Shown in pieces: positions 52,182-59,828 of a stretch of DNA of 64,000 nt. A program made the translations under genes and the position numbers. The notes below the pieces were generated by a model that had not been told where the DNA came from, searched no databases, and was given only the letters and a program-made list of their open reading frames with translations. Numbering within the stretch: position 1 is the first letter of the stretch; each line of letters begins with the position of its first letter. Source of the DNA: JAVBKU01 sp031553875 (GTDB lineage Bacteria > Bacteroidota > Bacteroidia > Bacteroidales > Rikenellaceae); NCBI GenBank assembly GCA_031553875.1, contig JAVBKU010000008.1, forward strand, positions 62,001 through 126,000, read 5' to 3'.

Positions 52182-53267
52182 ATGAAAAAGATTTTCCTAT
52201 TTACGGTGACCCTATTTGCGGTAATTATTTCCGGATGCTCCAAAGATTTGGCAAACGATCTCAAGGGGACTGAGGATGACTTTATCGAGTGGTACGACCG
52301 GGATAACAACACGGTCTACACCAAGGCCGGAAATCTGGCGACTAATATGGTCGGCTATACCACCTCTGCCACCTCGCCCTCGACCCTCAAAGTCGTGGGA
52401 GAGCTCTCCGACGCCGACTTTGCGACGCTTTTCAATATGACCTCCGCCACGAAGGGCATCGGCCTTGCGGTTCTGGATATGGGCGGCGCGACGGCGGCGC
52501 GCATCCCCGATGCGGAAGCCAATAATAATAGGCGTTCGCTGACATCGGTTGTTTTCCCGCAGGGGATCACCTCTATCGGGGACTATGTATTTAGTAATTG
52601 TACCAACCTTACCGGCAACCTGACCATTCCATCGGGGATGACTTCGATCGGGAACTCTGCATTTTACAATTGCCGCGAACTTACCGGCAGCCTGACCATC
52701 CCCTCGGGAGTGACTTCTATCGGGGACTATGCATTTCAGGGTTGCAGCGGCTTTACCGGCAGCCTGACCATCCCCTCGGGAGTGACTTCTATCGGGGACT
52801 ATGCATTTAATAATTGCAGTAAACTTACCGGCAACCTGACCATCCCCTCGGGAGTGACTTCTATCGGGGGCTTTGCATTTAATAATTGCAGTAAACTTAC
52901 CGGCAACCTGACCATCCCCTCGGGAGTGACTTCTATCGGGGACTATGCATTTTTCGGTTGCAGCGGCTTTACCGGCAGCCTGACCATTCCCTCGGGGGTG
53001 ACTTCGATCGGGGATTTTGCATTTGACTGTTGCACCGGTTTAGGCGGCACCCTGACCATCCCCGGTAGCGTGACTTCGATCGGGAGCTATGCATTTTACG
53101 GTTGTACCAAATTCACCTCGGTCATTGCGTTGCCCACAACGGCGCCGACGCTTGGAACGGATGCGTTCCGCAACTTTGGTACTGCGGGTGCGACGACACC
53201 GCTCTACTATCCCTCGGGTTCCGACTACTCCTCGTGGAGCTATTTTACCAACAAGATTGCTCAATAA
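52182..53267 (+). CDS. BspA-like leucine-rich-repeat surface lipoprotein
   Basis: 361 residues, lipobox I-I-S-G-C (Cys19). After a non-repetitive N-terminal ~120 residues come eight 24-residue LRR_5-type repeats of form L-T-I-P-S-G-V-T-S-I-G-D-Y-A-F-x-x-C (residues ~122-312), then a short tail rich in Tyr/Ser. BspA-type proteins are displayed on the cell surface and may bind host or other proteins. It lies alone between the two tRNA-Ser-like repeats, so it may have arrived by transfer. A hairpin follows at 53287. Confidence 0.85.
   Translation: MKKIFLFTVTLFAVIISGCSKDLANDLKGTEDDFIEWYDRDNNTVYTKAGNLATNMVGYTTSATSPSTLKVVGELSDADFATLFNMTSATKGIGLAVLDMGGATAARIPDAEANNNRRSLTSVVFPQGITSIGDYVFSNCTNLTGNLTIPSGMTSIGNSAFYNCRELTGSLTIPSGVTSIGDYAFQGCSGFTGSLTIPSGVTSIGDYAFNNCSKLTGNLTIPSGVTSIGGFAFNNCSKLTGNLTIPSGVTSIGDYAFFGCSGFTGSLTIPSGVTSIGDFAFDCCTGLGGTLTIPGSVTSIGSYAFYGCTKFTSVIALPTTAPTLGTDAFRNFGTAGATTPLYYPSGSDYSSWSYFTNKIAQ
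52545..53117 (+). repeat. 72-bp tandem repeat array inside the LRR gene
   Basis: Eight units of 72 bp (24 codons), the last one short. The central units (about 52689-53048) are nearly identical in DNA, not just protein, e.g. CTGACCATCCCCTCGGGAGT recurs. This points to recent copying or recombination, so unit number may vary among strains. Confidence 0.85.
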
Positions 53268-53286
53268 TTTTTGAGGGCATACAACG

Positions 53287-53313
53287 ACAGCCGCCGGACG
53301 GTCCGGCGGCTGT
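53287..53313 (+). terminator. hairpin after the LRR gene
   Basis: ACAGCCGCCGGA pairs with TCCGGCGGCTGT around CGG. The T tract is weak (TCGTATCTTATT). It lies between two convergent genes. Confidence 0.6.
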
Positions 53314-53336
53314 TCGTATCTTATTGCGAAGGTGTG

Positions 53337-54420
53337 TTATTTATGCCGCTCGCGGAAATATTCGGTGGCGGTCATGCCCGTAGCCAGCCTGAAATTGCGG
53401 TTGGCCGTGTTGCGCGAGCGGAAACCGGCGTCGAAAAAGGCGTCCTGGAAATTCTCGGAAGGGTTGCCCTGCATAATTTCCATGAAATCGGCTACGCGCA
53501 GGCTGTTCACATAATCCGTGTAGCCCTCGTAGCCCTGTTCCTGGAGGGCGTTCGTAAGGGTGGTGCGGTTGGTGTAAATATCGCGCACCACGCGCGCCAT
53601 CTGCAGGTCGGGGTCGCGCCACGCCTTGCCCTCGCGCATATAGTTGTCCAGTCGCTCGAAAACGGCCGAATTTTTCGCCTCTACTACCGTGCCCAGCTGC
53701 TGCGCCGGAGCCTCCGCCTGCGCTGCCTCAACAGCCACGGGCCTAGCGATCAACCGCTCGAAAAGTTCCACATAGGCCACCCAGAGCGAGCAGCCTACGC
53801 TGACATAATAATTAGAGTGTGTTGAAGGTCTTGTTATCGAAAAACAGCACCGCCAGGTAGGCCAAACTGTTGATGGTGAAAACGACCGAATATTTGCGCA
53901 TCCACACCCGGTCGGTGTTGTTGTACCGCCGCGTGTAGGGCACGAAGAATATAACAGCCAAAGGCGCAAAAATCAAAAGGCAAAGTATCAGCCGGAAAGC
54001 TACGCCGAATCGCAGCGCATGGGGCAGCATCTCCCACAGCGATCCGTAGGCCGTGTAGTCCACCCTCGCCCACAGCGTGAGCAGCCAAAGCCCCGCCAGC
54101 GCGAACACCGGCGAATAGAGCAGGGCGATCCTTTTGAAATTGAGCCACCCGGGCGACACCACCTCGATGGGGTACATGATATAAGAGATGACCATCACCA
54201 GCCCCACCAGAAGCATCGGCACGGAAACCACCAGAGGAGGGACGTGGCCGTCAAGGACGCTGATAAACCGGTTGGTATAGCTGAAAACCGAAAGCAGGAC
54301 GATCAGCGCCAATATGGTGCGCGATCGCTCGCCGTCGTGCCTGCGAAGAAAAAGCACGAGCGCCGTGAGTAGGCATACGACAGCCGAGGCGTAGATGGTG
54401 GCGGGGTAAAGTGTTTGCAT
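53337..54420 (-). pseudogene. membrane AraC-type regulator broken by a frameshift
   Basis: The 5' part (54420 to 53812) encodes ~200 residues with five or six TM helices and ends ...D-N-K-T-F-N-T-L then TAA. The 3' part continues in another frame with Y-Y-V-S-V-G-C-S-L-W-V-A-Y-V-E-L-F and an AraC HTH pair (N-R-T-T-L-T-N-A-L, then F-R-S-R-N-T-A-N-R-N-F). A single indel near 53811-53818 (around CTCTAATTATTATG on the minus strand) joins them. The whole would be ~360 residues, like the intact gene at 35544. A sequencing error cannot be ruled out. Confidence 0.75.
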
Positions 54421-54493
54421 TTTAGGAAATTACTGCCGCAAAGGTACGAAAATAGATCAGCTCGCAAAATCCGGATGGTTGCCAGTAATGCCA

Positions 54494-54682
54494 CTAAGGA
54501 GCGGTACGTATACCATAGGTGCTCCCGGTCGCCGTAAACACCAGCCCCGCGCTTGTATCGGGCCGCATTGCCGCACCGTATTTCGCCATCGTCTCAGCGT
54601 AGTCGTCTTGATAGACTTTGAGTTTCGGCCGGACCATCACGTCATCTGCCCAGAGGCGGAGTGCATCGGCTGTCTTTTTGCG
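54494..54682 (-). pseudogene. C-terminal coding fragment of an unknown protein
   Basis: In one minus frame 62 codons read R-K-K-T-A-D-A-L-R-L-W-A-D-D-V-M-V..., then ...G-S-T-Y-G-I-R-T-A-P and stop. Upstream of the first codon there is an in-frame TAG, so no start exists. Codon use looks like a real GC-rich gene. It is probably the tail of a gene cut by insertion or deletion. Confidence 0.35.
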
Positions 54683-54696
54683 CTACTATATAAAAG

Positions 54697-54732
54697 AAAA
54701 CACACGCCATCAGTTCGAATAGTGTGTGTTTT
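54697..54732. terminator. hairpin with A/T flanks
   Basis: AAAACACAC (54697-54705) pairs with GTGTGTTTT (54724-54732). A further TAGTGTGT follows. Similar words occur at 48930-48967. Confidence 0.45.
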
Positions 54733-54870
54733 AGTGTGTAATCGCTGTAATGCGTCGATTGTCAGTATTATTAGCAGAGAGGGATTAACTTCGTTTTTCC
54801 TATTGCTGCCGCGGGCGTCCTTGCCAAACGAAATCGCAAATCGCTTCGCTTTCTCCGCGCTAAAATAAAA

Positions 54871-54903
54871 AAACCACCATTCAAATTGCTTTGATGGTGG
54901 TTT
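54871..54903. terminator. hairpin beside the second tRNA-Ser-like repeat
   Basis: AAACCACCAT (54871-54880) and ATGGTGGTTT (54894-54903). It lies 38 bp from the repeat at 54942, as expected for the terminator of a minus-strand tRNA. Its loop is nearly identical to that at 47523-47562. Confidence 0.6.
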
Positions 54904-54941
54904 CCTATTTCATCGCACCCCTTCGGGGTTGCGCTTTCTTG

Positions 54942-54957
54942 CTTGGCGGAGAGAGAG
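54942..54957 (-). repeat. tRNA-Ser 3'-end-like sequence, copy 2 (possible att site)
   Basis: Same 16 bp as at 51932, extended here by GGA to match one more part of the T arm (TCCCTCTCTCTCCGCC on the minus strand). It marks the switch to AT-rich DNA downstream. Confidence 0.55.
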
Positions 54958-55063
54958 GGAGTGGATTCCCCCAAACTCACCACTGTATATCAATCGAATA
55001 CGTTTTCCGAAGATTCTTTTACCACCGAATAACCCACAGGTTTTTTGCGCTGTTTTGCGGGGT

Positions 55064-55071
55064 TACATTTG
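55064..55071 (+). promoter_or_regulatory. -7 element of the TIR-SLATT-cyclase operon
   Basis: TACATTTG fits the consensus. A TTG lies 16 bp upstream, shorter than normal. The start would be near 55078, 79 nt before the TIR start codon. Confidence 0.4.
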
Positions 55072-55156
55072 ATGAAGTAAAGATATTAATAATTAAATGC
55101 TTTCTACATTTTTTTTGTATTTTTACACATCCTTTTTAATAAACGAGATAGACATT

Positions 55157-55669
55157 ATGAGCCACAAGAATAAAACCTATATTATATTTGATGGGGACAA
55201 CGATAAATGGGCATATGCACATATGAAAGGCTGGAGCGCATTGGAGAATGTTGATTTTGATTTCGAAGATGCACATGCAGAGTATACATTGACAAATCGA
55301 GCCTCTGATGAAGCATACATTAAAGGCAAGTTAAGGCAACGCTTTGCATTAGCAAAACAAGTTGTCCTACTTATCGGAGATTCTACAAAAAATTTATATA
55401 AATATGTACGATGGGAACTGGAGATCGCTCAAGAATTAGGACTTCCTATTATTGCTGTAAATTTGAATGGTGATAAAGAACAGAACAATAATACCTGCCC
55501 TCCGATTATTCGAGATAAATATGTCGTGCATATTCCTTATAAAATGAAAATTATTAAATATGCTTTGGATCATTTTCCTTTAGAATTTCAAAAAAAAGAA
55601 AATGATTATTCGCCGGGAGGACGCATTTATAATGATTCCATATATAAAAATTTAGGACTAGATTTATAA
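55157..55669 (+). CDS. TIR-like (MTH538/DUF1863, ThsB-type) protein
   Basis: 170 residues from the ATG at 55157; an upstream in-frame start adds a hydrophobic stretch unlike the family. The fold runs Y-I-I-F-D at strand A, then A-S-D-E-A-Y-I-K-G-K-L-R, V-V-L-L-I-G-D-S-T, and W86-E-L-E89-I-A-Q-E-L-G-L-P-I-I-A-V. The W-E-x-E helix is typical of the TIR-like family that includes ThsB of Thoeris, where the domain makes an NAD-derived signal. It is the first gene of a three-gene operon with a 4-TM protein (2-bp gap) and a cyclase-like protein. Low GC and codon use set it apart from the host genes. Confidence 0.8.
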   Translation: MSHKNKTYIIFDGDNDKWAYAHMKGWSALENVDFDFEDAHAEYTLTNRASDEAYIKGKLRQRFALAKQVVLLIGDSTKNLYKYVRWELEIAQELGLPIIAVNLNGDKEQNNNTCPPIIRDKYVVHIPYKMKIIKYALDHFPLEFQKKENDYSPGGRIYNDSIYKNLGLDL

Positions 55670-55671
55670 AT

Positions 55672-56556
55672 ATGAAACGTTTAGACTTCCCTTCATTGTA
55701 TCAAGCTTCTGATGCCGCATCTAACTCCTCTCAAAAGAACTATTTGCGAGTTATTATAGGAGACTTGATTTGCATGATAGCAGGAGCTGTCTTGGCCGTA
55801 TATTCTTTCAATTCAGAGTTAGGTAATACTATTATTTATTGTTTTTCAGGATTGTTTTTGCTTATAAGCCTAATACTGACCATTATTCTAAAAACAAAAT
55901 CATTTGAAAATTTTTGGTATGACGGTCGAGCTCTTGCAGAGTCTGTCAAAACATTAACATGGAGATTCGTGTGTTGCTCTGAACTTTTTGAAATAACTCT
56001 TTCTCCCAAAGATGCTGATGAAAGATTTGTCACGCGAATAAATGATCTTTCAAAAGAGTTTAAAGATCTTTGTGAAGTTTTAAATTCGGACATGCTAACA
56101 AGACCCATTATAACAGAAAGAATGAGACAAATCAGAAGTTTGCCTTTGAATGATCGAAAAAAATTATATATCAAAGAAAGAATACAAGATCAAAAAGACT
56201 GGTATTCTAAAAAGGCTACATATAACAATAAGAAATATAATATTTGGTTTGTCATTGTAGTTGTGTGTCAGTTTTTATCATTAGTCGGAATCGTACTTTT
56301 AATAAAGAATCCGATGCTTAGTTGGAATGCAGTTGGGTTATTCACGACAGTATCTGCTGCTGCATTGAGCTGGACACAAACTAAGCAATACCAAGAGCTC
56401 AATAGAGCATATACTACGGCGGTACAGGAGCTTAACAGCATTGAAGCATTAGCACAATCGATTTCTTCAGAGGATCAATTATCACGCTTTATTCTTGATT
56501 CAGAAAATGCTATATCAAGAGAACACACATTGTGGTTAGCCCAGAGAAGAAAATAA
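55672..56556 (+). CDS. four-TM SLATT-type (DUF4231-like) protein
   Basis: 294 residues. TM pairs at ~27-45/52-73 and ~191-211/218-234. The segment after the first pair, W-Y-D-G-R-A-L-A-E-S-V-K-T-L-T-W-R-F (82-99), and the C-terminal R-E-H-T-L-W-L-A-Q-R-R (283-293) match the SLATT family (two fused halves, SLATT_3 plus SLATT_1 type). SLATT proteins are thought to be membrane effectors that open pores on receiving a nucleotide signal. No separate cyclic-nucleotide domain is seen. Its place between TIR-like and cyclase-like genes makes it the likely killer protein of the system. Confidence 0.75.
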   Translation: MKRLDFPSLYQASDAASNSSQKNYLRVIIGDLICMIAGAVLAVYSFNSELGNTIIYCFSGLFLLISLILTIILKTKSFENFWYDGRALAESVKTLTWRFVCCSELFEITLSPKDADERFVTRINDLSKEFKDLCEVLNSDMLTRPIITERMRQIRSLPLNDRKKLYIKERIQDQKDWYSKKATYNNKKYNIWFVIVVVCQFLSLVGIVLLIKNPMLSWNAVGLFTTVSAAALSWTQTKQYQELNRAYTTAVQELNSIEALAQSISSEDQLSRFILDSENAISREHTLWLAQRRK

Positions 56557-56595
56557 CATGGCACAAAGTATTTGATAGAGTTATTACGGACATTT

Positions 56596-57465
56596 ATGAT
56601 ACTTGGATACAAAGACAAATTTAAAGGAACGGGCCTTGTTGCTTTTATAGATATTTTAGGGTTTTCAAAAGAAATTGAGGACAATTGGAGTTCAGCAGAA
56701 AGGAACCCTTTGGAGAAATTATTAGAATTAAAAGAGAATTTGCCTATAATCTCTAAATCTGATTTATCAGGTAAAGATTCATCGCAAGGAGGCAGAAGCT
56801 ACATGTGTCGGGTACAAACGATATCTGACAGCATAATAGTCTCTTTCGGGTTTGAAGATAATATTATCTATGGCGATATAATCCTTGGCACGTTGGCATT
56901 CTTCGCTACAATATCAAATATTTGGACAAATGCTCTAATTGCCGGGTTCACTGTAAGAGGAGCGGCAGACATGGGCGAAATATATTGGGATGAGAAAGAA
57001 ATTATTGGGCCTGCATTTATAAGTTCCTACAAATTAGAAGCTAATCATGCAAAAACTTCTCGTATAATTATATCTTCACGGCTAAATCAAAATCTAAAGA
57101 AGATATGCAATCAGAATAAAACATTCTGGAATGAAGAAATTCTCAAGATTTTGCGCAAAGATATAGATGGTTATATCATATTAAACCCTCACGATCTATA
57201 TGAAAGTGAGACAGAGAAAAAAGATATAGTGGATATTCTGGAAAAATTAAAAGCATCAACAAGTACTCTTACTATGGAAAAATATATTCCTCTTTTAGCA
57301 GCATTAAATTCAGAGAAATATAATCTCAGAGAAGAAGACCTAGGAAATTTTAACCCTAATTATTCTATTTTTATTAAGTGTAGAATAATTGAGATGACTT
57401 ATTGGCCTCCATACCTTTCGAAATTTCTTTTGAACATCAAAGGAAACCCTATTATTCCACAATAA
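56596..57465 (+). CDS. class III nucleotidyl-cyclase-like protein
   Basis: About 289 residues from the ATG at 56596 (a TTG at 56572 is in frame). A-F-I-D19-I-L-G-F-S matches strand 1 of class III cyclases with a metal-binding Asp; I-S-D78-S-I-I-V-S fits the second metal Asp hairpin; F-T-V-R-G-A-A-D-M-G-E-I-Y and I-I-G-P-A-F-I-S-S-Y-K-L-E fit the H-x-G and G-D-x-V-N-x-A-x-R-L-E regions. No sensory domain is obvious; ~90 C-terminal residues are unassigned. Pycsar uses a class III cyclase to make cCMP or cUMP that turns on a TIR or TM effector. The 3' end overlaps the opposing Nmad2 gene by 67 bp. Confidence 0.65.
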   Translation: MILGYKDKFKGTGLVAFIDILGFSKEIEDNWSSAERNPLEKLLELKENLPIISKSDLSGKDSSQGGRSYMCRVQTISDSIIVSFGFEDNIIYGDIILGTLAFFATISNIWTNALIAGFTVRGAADMGEIYWDEKEIIGPAFISSYKLEANHAKTSRIIISSRLNQNLKKICNQNKTFWNEEILKILRKDIDGYIILNPHDLYESETEKKDIVDILEKLKASTSTLTMEKYIPLLAALNSEKYNLREEDLGNFNPNYSIFIKCRIIEMTYWPPYLSKFLLNIKGNPIIPQ

Positions 57466-58028
57466 TATTGTGTCGTCAGCCACTCCCATGCTATTTGAGA
57501 ATCCTCCTCATTCAAACGTTTGTGGCCGATTTCTATTCGTCCAGTATTTTTAGAATTTTGAATAAGTATACGCAATAAATAATCTGGAACTTCTATTGCG
57601 TCTCTCCCAAAATAGAAAAATTCTCCTCCAATTAACACCGCATTTCTAGACGTATCTCGCTTTAAATTATTCATATTAGTACTGCCATCCTCATGGCTAT
57701 GATGAGAATCAGATTGATGCCACTCATTACTGTCGTAAAAGTATATATTGTCCCCGTATTGCATCCTTTTTGAGCCATTCATTATTGGTTTTTTATTTTG
57801 GAATCGGATATCATTCCAATAATCATTGAATGTCATCTTTTCTGAAACTCTCATTGCATATATAAGCTTATTTCCAGACTTTTTTGGGGTAATGCCAAAG
57901 ACAAAATCTCCAATATTTGCAGCATGCCTTATTGGTGGCTTACATGTAGCCAGAGTGCATACCCCATCAAAAGGATTGGGCGCAAATCCATAATCTCTTT
58001 TTACCACATATACGAACCCTTCACTCAT
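57399..58028 (-). CDS. Nmad2-type (nucleotide-modification-associated domain 2) protein
   Basis: About 209 residues from the ATG at 58028 (M-S-E-G-F-V-Y-V-V-K-R-D-Y-G). The sequence G-F-A-P-N-P-F-D-G-V-C-T-L-A-T-C-K-P-P-I-R and G-D-F-V-F-G-I-T are hallmarks of Nmad2, a domain found beside DNA base-modification genes and with no proven activity. It is the last gene of the five-gene minus operon, 2 bp after the TIR-like gene. Its stop lies inside the 3' end of the convergent cyclase-like gene, without a terminator between, so the two mRNAs would share 67 complementary bases. Confidence 0.75.
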   Translation of the reverse strand: MSEGFVYVVKRDYGFAPNPFDGVCTLATCKPPIRHAANIGDFVFGITPKKSGNKLIYAMRVSEKMTFNDYWNDIRFQNKKPIMNGSKRMQYGDNIYFYDSNEWHQSDSHHSHEDGSTNMNNLKRDTSRNAVLIGGEFFYFGRDAIEVPDYLLRILIQNSKNTGRIEIGHKRLNEEDSQIAWEWLTTQYYCGIIGFPLMFKRNFERYGGQ

Positions 58029-58030
58029 AC

Positions 58031-58495
58031 CTAACAATCTCCTCGAGGCAAATCATTTACAGGATTTCTAGGAGCGCCATTAGAATTTTCAAAATTATTA
58101 TTCCCATTTATTGCGTCAATAATTTTATCACTATTCCAACACACAATAGCATTCGCATGGTCATTAAGACATTCTGGAACGTCGGCATCACTTGAGCCAT
58201 GAACGAAGACACCAACTATACGCTTACCCTGTTTAGCTGCCTCTTCAATTTCCCATTCAACCCATTCTCTTGTCGCAGTTTTATCCCCAATTAAGCACAC
58301 GACAGTTCCGGCCCACTCAATCCGATCTCTTAGCATTTTTTTTATATATTCTTCATTTTTTGCTTCATTGGGCTTAGTACTATCCACTGAACTATTTCGT
58401 AGTTGATAATTCCTCTTTTCTAAAAGGTCTTTCAGTTTACCAATATGTTCGTCATCTTTACCATGGTGACTAATAAAAACGTTTCCCCTTTTCAT
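58031..58495 (-). CDS. TIR-like protein (ThsB/MTH538-type), second in the locus
   Basis: 154 residues. It begins N-V-F-I-S-H-H-G-K-D-D-E-H-I, a clear TIR strand-A and BB-loop start; V-V-C-L-I-G-D-K-T follows, and the helix reads W81-E-I-E84-E-A-A-K-Q-G-K-R-I-V-G-V, the same W-E-x-E-x-A pattern as the TIR-like protein encoded at 55157. Overall sequence is otherwise distant from that one. It lies between Nmad1 and Nmad2 genes, so it may be the effector or signalling partner of the modification-type genes. Confidence 0.8.
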   Translation of the reverse strand: MKRGNVFISHHGKDDEHIGKLKDLLEKRNYQLRNSSVDSTKPNEAKNEEYIKKMLRDRIEWAGTVVCLIGDKTATREWVEWEIEEAAKQGKRIVGVFVHGSSDADVPECLNDHANAIVCWNSDKIIDAINGNNNFENSNGAPRNPVNDLPRGDC

Positions 58496-58518
58496 ATCTG
58501 CAGTTTTATCAGTTAAGA

Positions 58519-58803
58519 CTATTTCACTCCATGAATCTTGTCTTCGATTTTTTCATCATTAAGAATATGTAGCCCTATTATGGCATACCCAATTATGTCT
58601 TTCAAGGTATCATCTAATGCCTCAAAGTTTGGAGACTTATCTCCTTTTTCTATCAGATTTCTGTAGCGACTAATTTTATCCCACAAATGAACCATATTTC
58701 CATTTAGCCCCAAGTCAAAACTAGCTCCTCCATAGTCTGCATTTTTCTTTATTAAAATGTCGGTTATATCGTTAGTAATAACCGCTATACTCTCTTTATT
58801 CAT
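58519..58803 (-). CDS. Nmad1/DUF1599-type protein
   Basis: 94 residues. I-K-K-N-A-D-Y-G-G-A-S-F-D followed by W-D-K-I-S-R-Y-R-N-L-I and D-T-L-K-D-I-I-G-Y-A-I-I-G match DUF1599 (Nmad1), an all-alpha family with a MazG-like look, often found with phage base-modification genes and perhaps acting on nucleotides. It overlaps the thymidylate-synthase-like gene by 4 bp, so the two products are likely made together. Confidence 0.75.
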   Translation of the reverse strand: MNKESIAVITNDITDILIKKNADYGGASFDLGLNGNMVHLWDKISRYRNLIEKGDKSPNFEALDDTLKDIIGYAIIGLHILNDEKIEDKIHGVK

Positions 58804-59828
58804 TGTTTCATATATTTTTCAAATAAGACATTCATTATGGGGTTCACGAATTCAACTCTTTTTTTTAGATTAAAGCAGTATAGCGTTTTATACCAATCAT
58901 TGAAAAAATCATCTTCAAAATCCATCAATTTAGTATTCTCACCTCGACGTAATTTTCCTTCCTCTGCTTGTAGTTTTGATAATAATAAATCAAAAGACTC
59001 TAATGAGTCAAATTTTTTATAGTAGTTATATGAGTCATCATTATAGTGATCCTGTACTGCGATTTGTTTTAATAATTCGTCATGCTGCTCATAATAGTGA
59101 AAATTGTTAGCAACATGATAATAATCACCCAATTCTAAACCAAGAATTTGGGCTATATATTCTTGTATAAGAGTGAAATTAAAGATATTCACTGCACTTG
59201 CGCCCCATACAAAATCATTAGACCTCATATATACTGTTAAATCGAGTTTATTTGATTCTGCTTGTTTTTGAAAGTGTAAAAGACGCGTACATGGATAATC
59301 TTTAGTTTCTTTAAGTATTCCATTATCATCGAAGTCATCTTTTGGGGGATCGCCAATAGATATTATTGCTTTGCGCGTGTTGATATCCCTTTTAAAAGAT
59401 TCTGAAATATATTTAAACTGATCAATCTCAACATCTATAAAGTTGCTTATATCAAATCTATATTGAACATCGATTTTGTAATCTGTAGCTATGCCATTAA
59501 AGTGCCTTAGCCTCGGCCCATATCCTCCTCGCATATAAATCCCATCATCAGAAAAATTTTTCATATTATCAAGATAATGACATATTAATGCCATATCGTT
59601 ACGACCAGTTGCTAGCCATAATGATTCTGCAAATGGCAATATTGGGTTCCATTTCCTGCAAGGAATGGTTATTAGTCTGGCTCGAGGATCTTTTATCTTA
59701 AACATAAACGGCCCTGACAATTCTCGACATTTATATCCTCTAGTATTACGTACTACCCCATTTTTTAGTAGAAGCTTTGATGCCTCTACTAAAAAAGAGT
59801 TAATTCCGTTGTATTCGGCGACAAACAT
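58800..59828 (-). CDS. thymidylate-synthase-family protein (possible pyrimidine hydroxymethylase)
   Basis: 342 residues. Catalytic block: D-Y-P-C180-T-R-L-L-H-F. Then Y-M-R202-S-N-D205-F-V-W-G-A-S-A-V-N214, and G-D-Y-Y-H238-V-A-N-N-F-H244-Y. The N-terminal F-A-E-S-L-W-L-A-T-G-R-N-D and R-D-I-N-T-R-K-A-I-I-S-I also fit thymidylate synthase. TS relatives in phages make 5-hydroxymethyl-dUMP or -dCMP for modified DNA, which fits the neighbours better than a second housekeeping ThyA. The tail is longer than in ThyA. It overlaps the upstream gene by 40 bp. Confidence 0.75.
   Translation of the reverse strand: MFVAEYNGINSFLVEASKLLLKNGVVRNTRGYKCRELSGPFMFKIKDPRARLITIPCRKWNPILPFAESLWLATGRNDMALICHYLDNMKNFSDDGIYMRGGYGPRLRHFNGIATDYKIDVQYRFDISNFIDVEIDQFKYISESFKRDINTRKAIISIGDPPKDDFDDNGILKETKDYPCTRLLHFQKQAESNKLDLTVYMRSNDFVWGASAVNIFNFTLIQEYIAQILGLELGDYYHVANNFHYYEQHDELLKQIAVQDHYNDDSYNYYKKFDSLESFDLLLSKLQAEEGKLRRGENTKLMDFEDDFFNDWYKTLYCFNLKKRVEFVNPIMNVLFEKYMKQ

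Noticed and set aside
53337..54420. Programmed frameshift in the AraC gene
   Set aside because: No slippery heptamer with downstream structure was noticed, and related AraC genes such as 35544-36749 are in one frame.
51932..54957. Complete tRNA-Ser genes
   Set aside because: Only the 3' end sequence is present; no anticodon arm or full cloverleaf follows on the minus strand.
58800..59828. Housekeeping thymidylate synthase ThyA
   Set aside because: Longer than ThyA, AT-rich, without folA next to it, and within an operon of Nmad and HMUDK-like genes.
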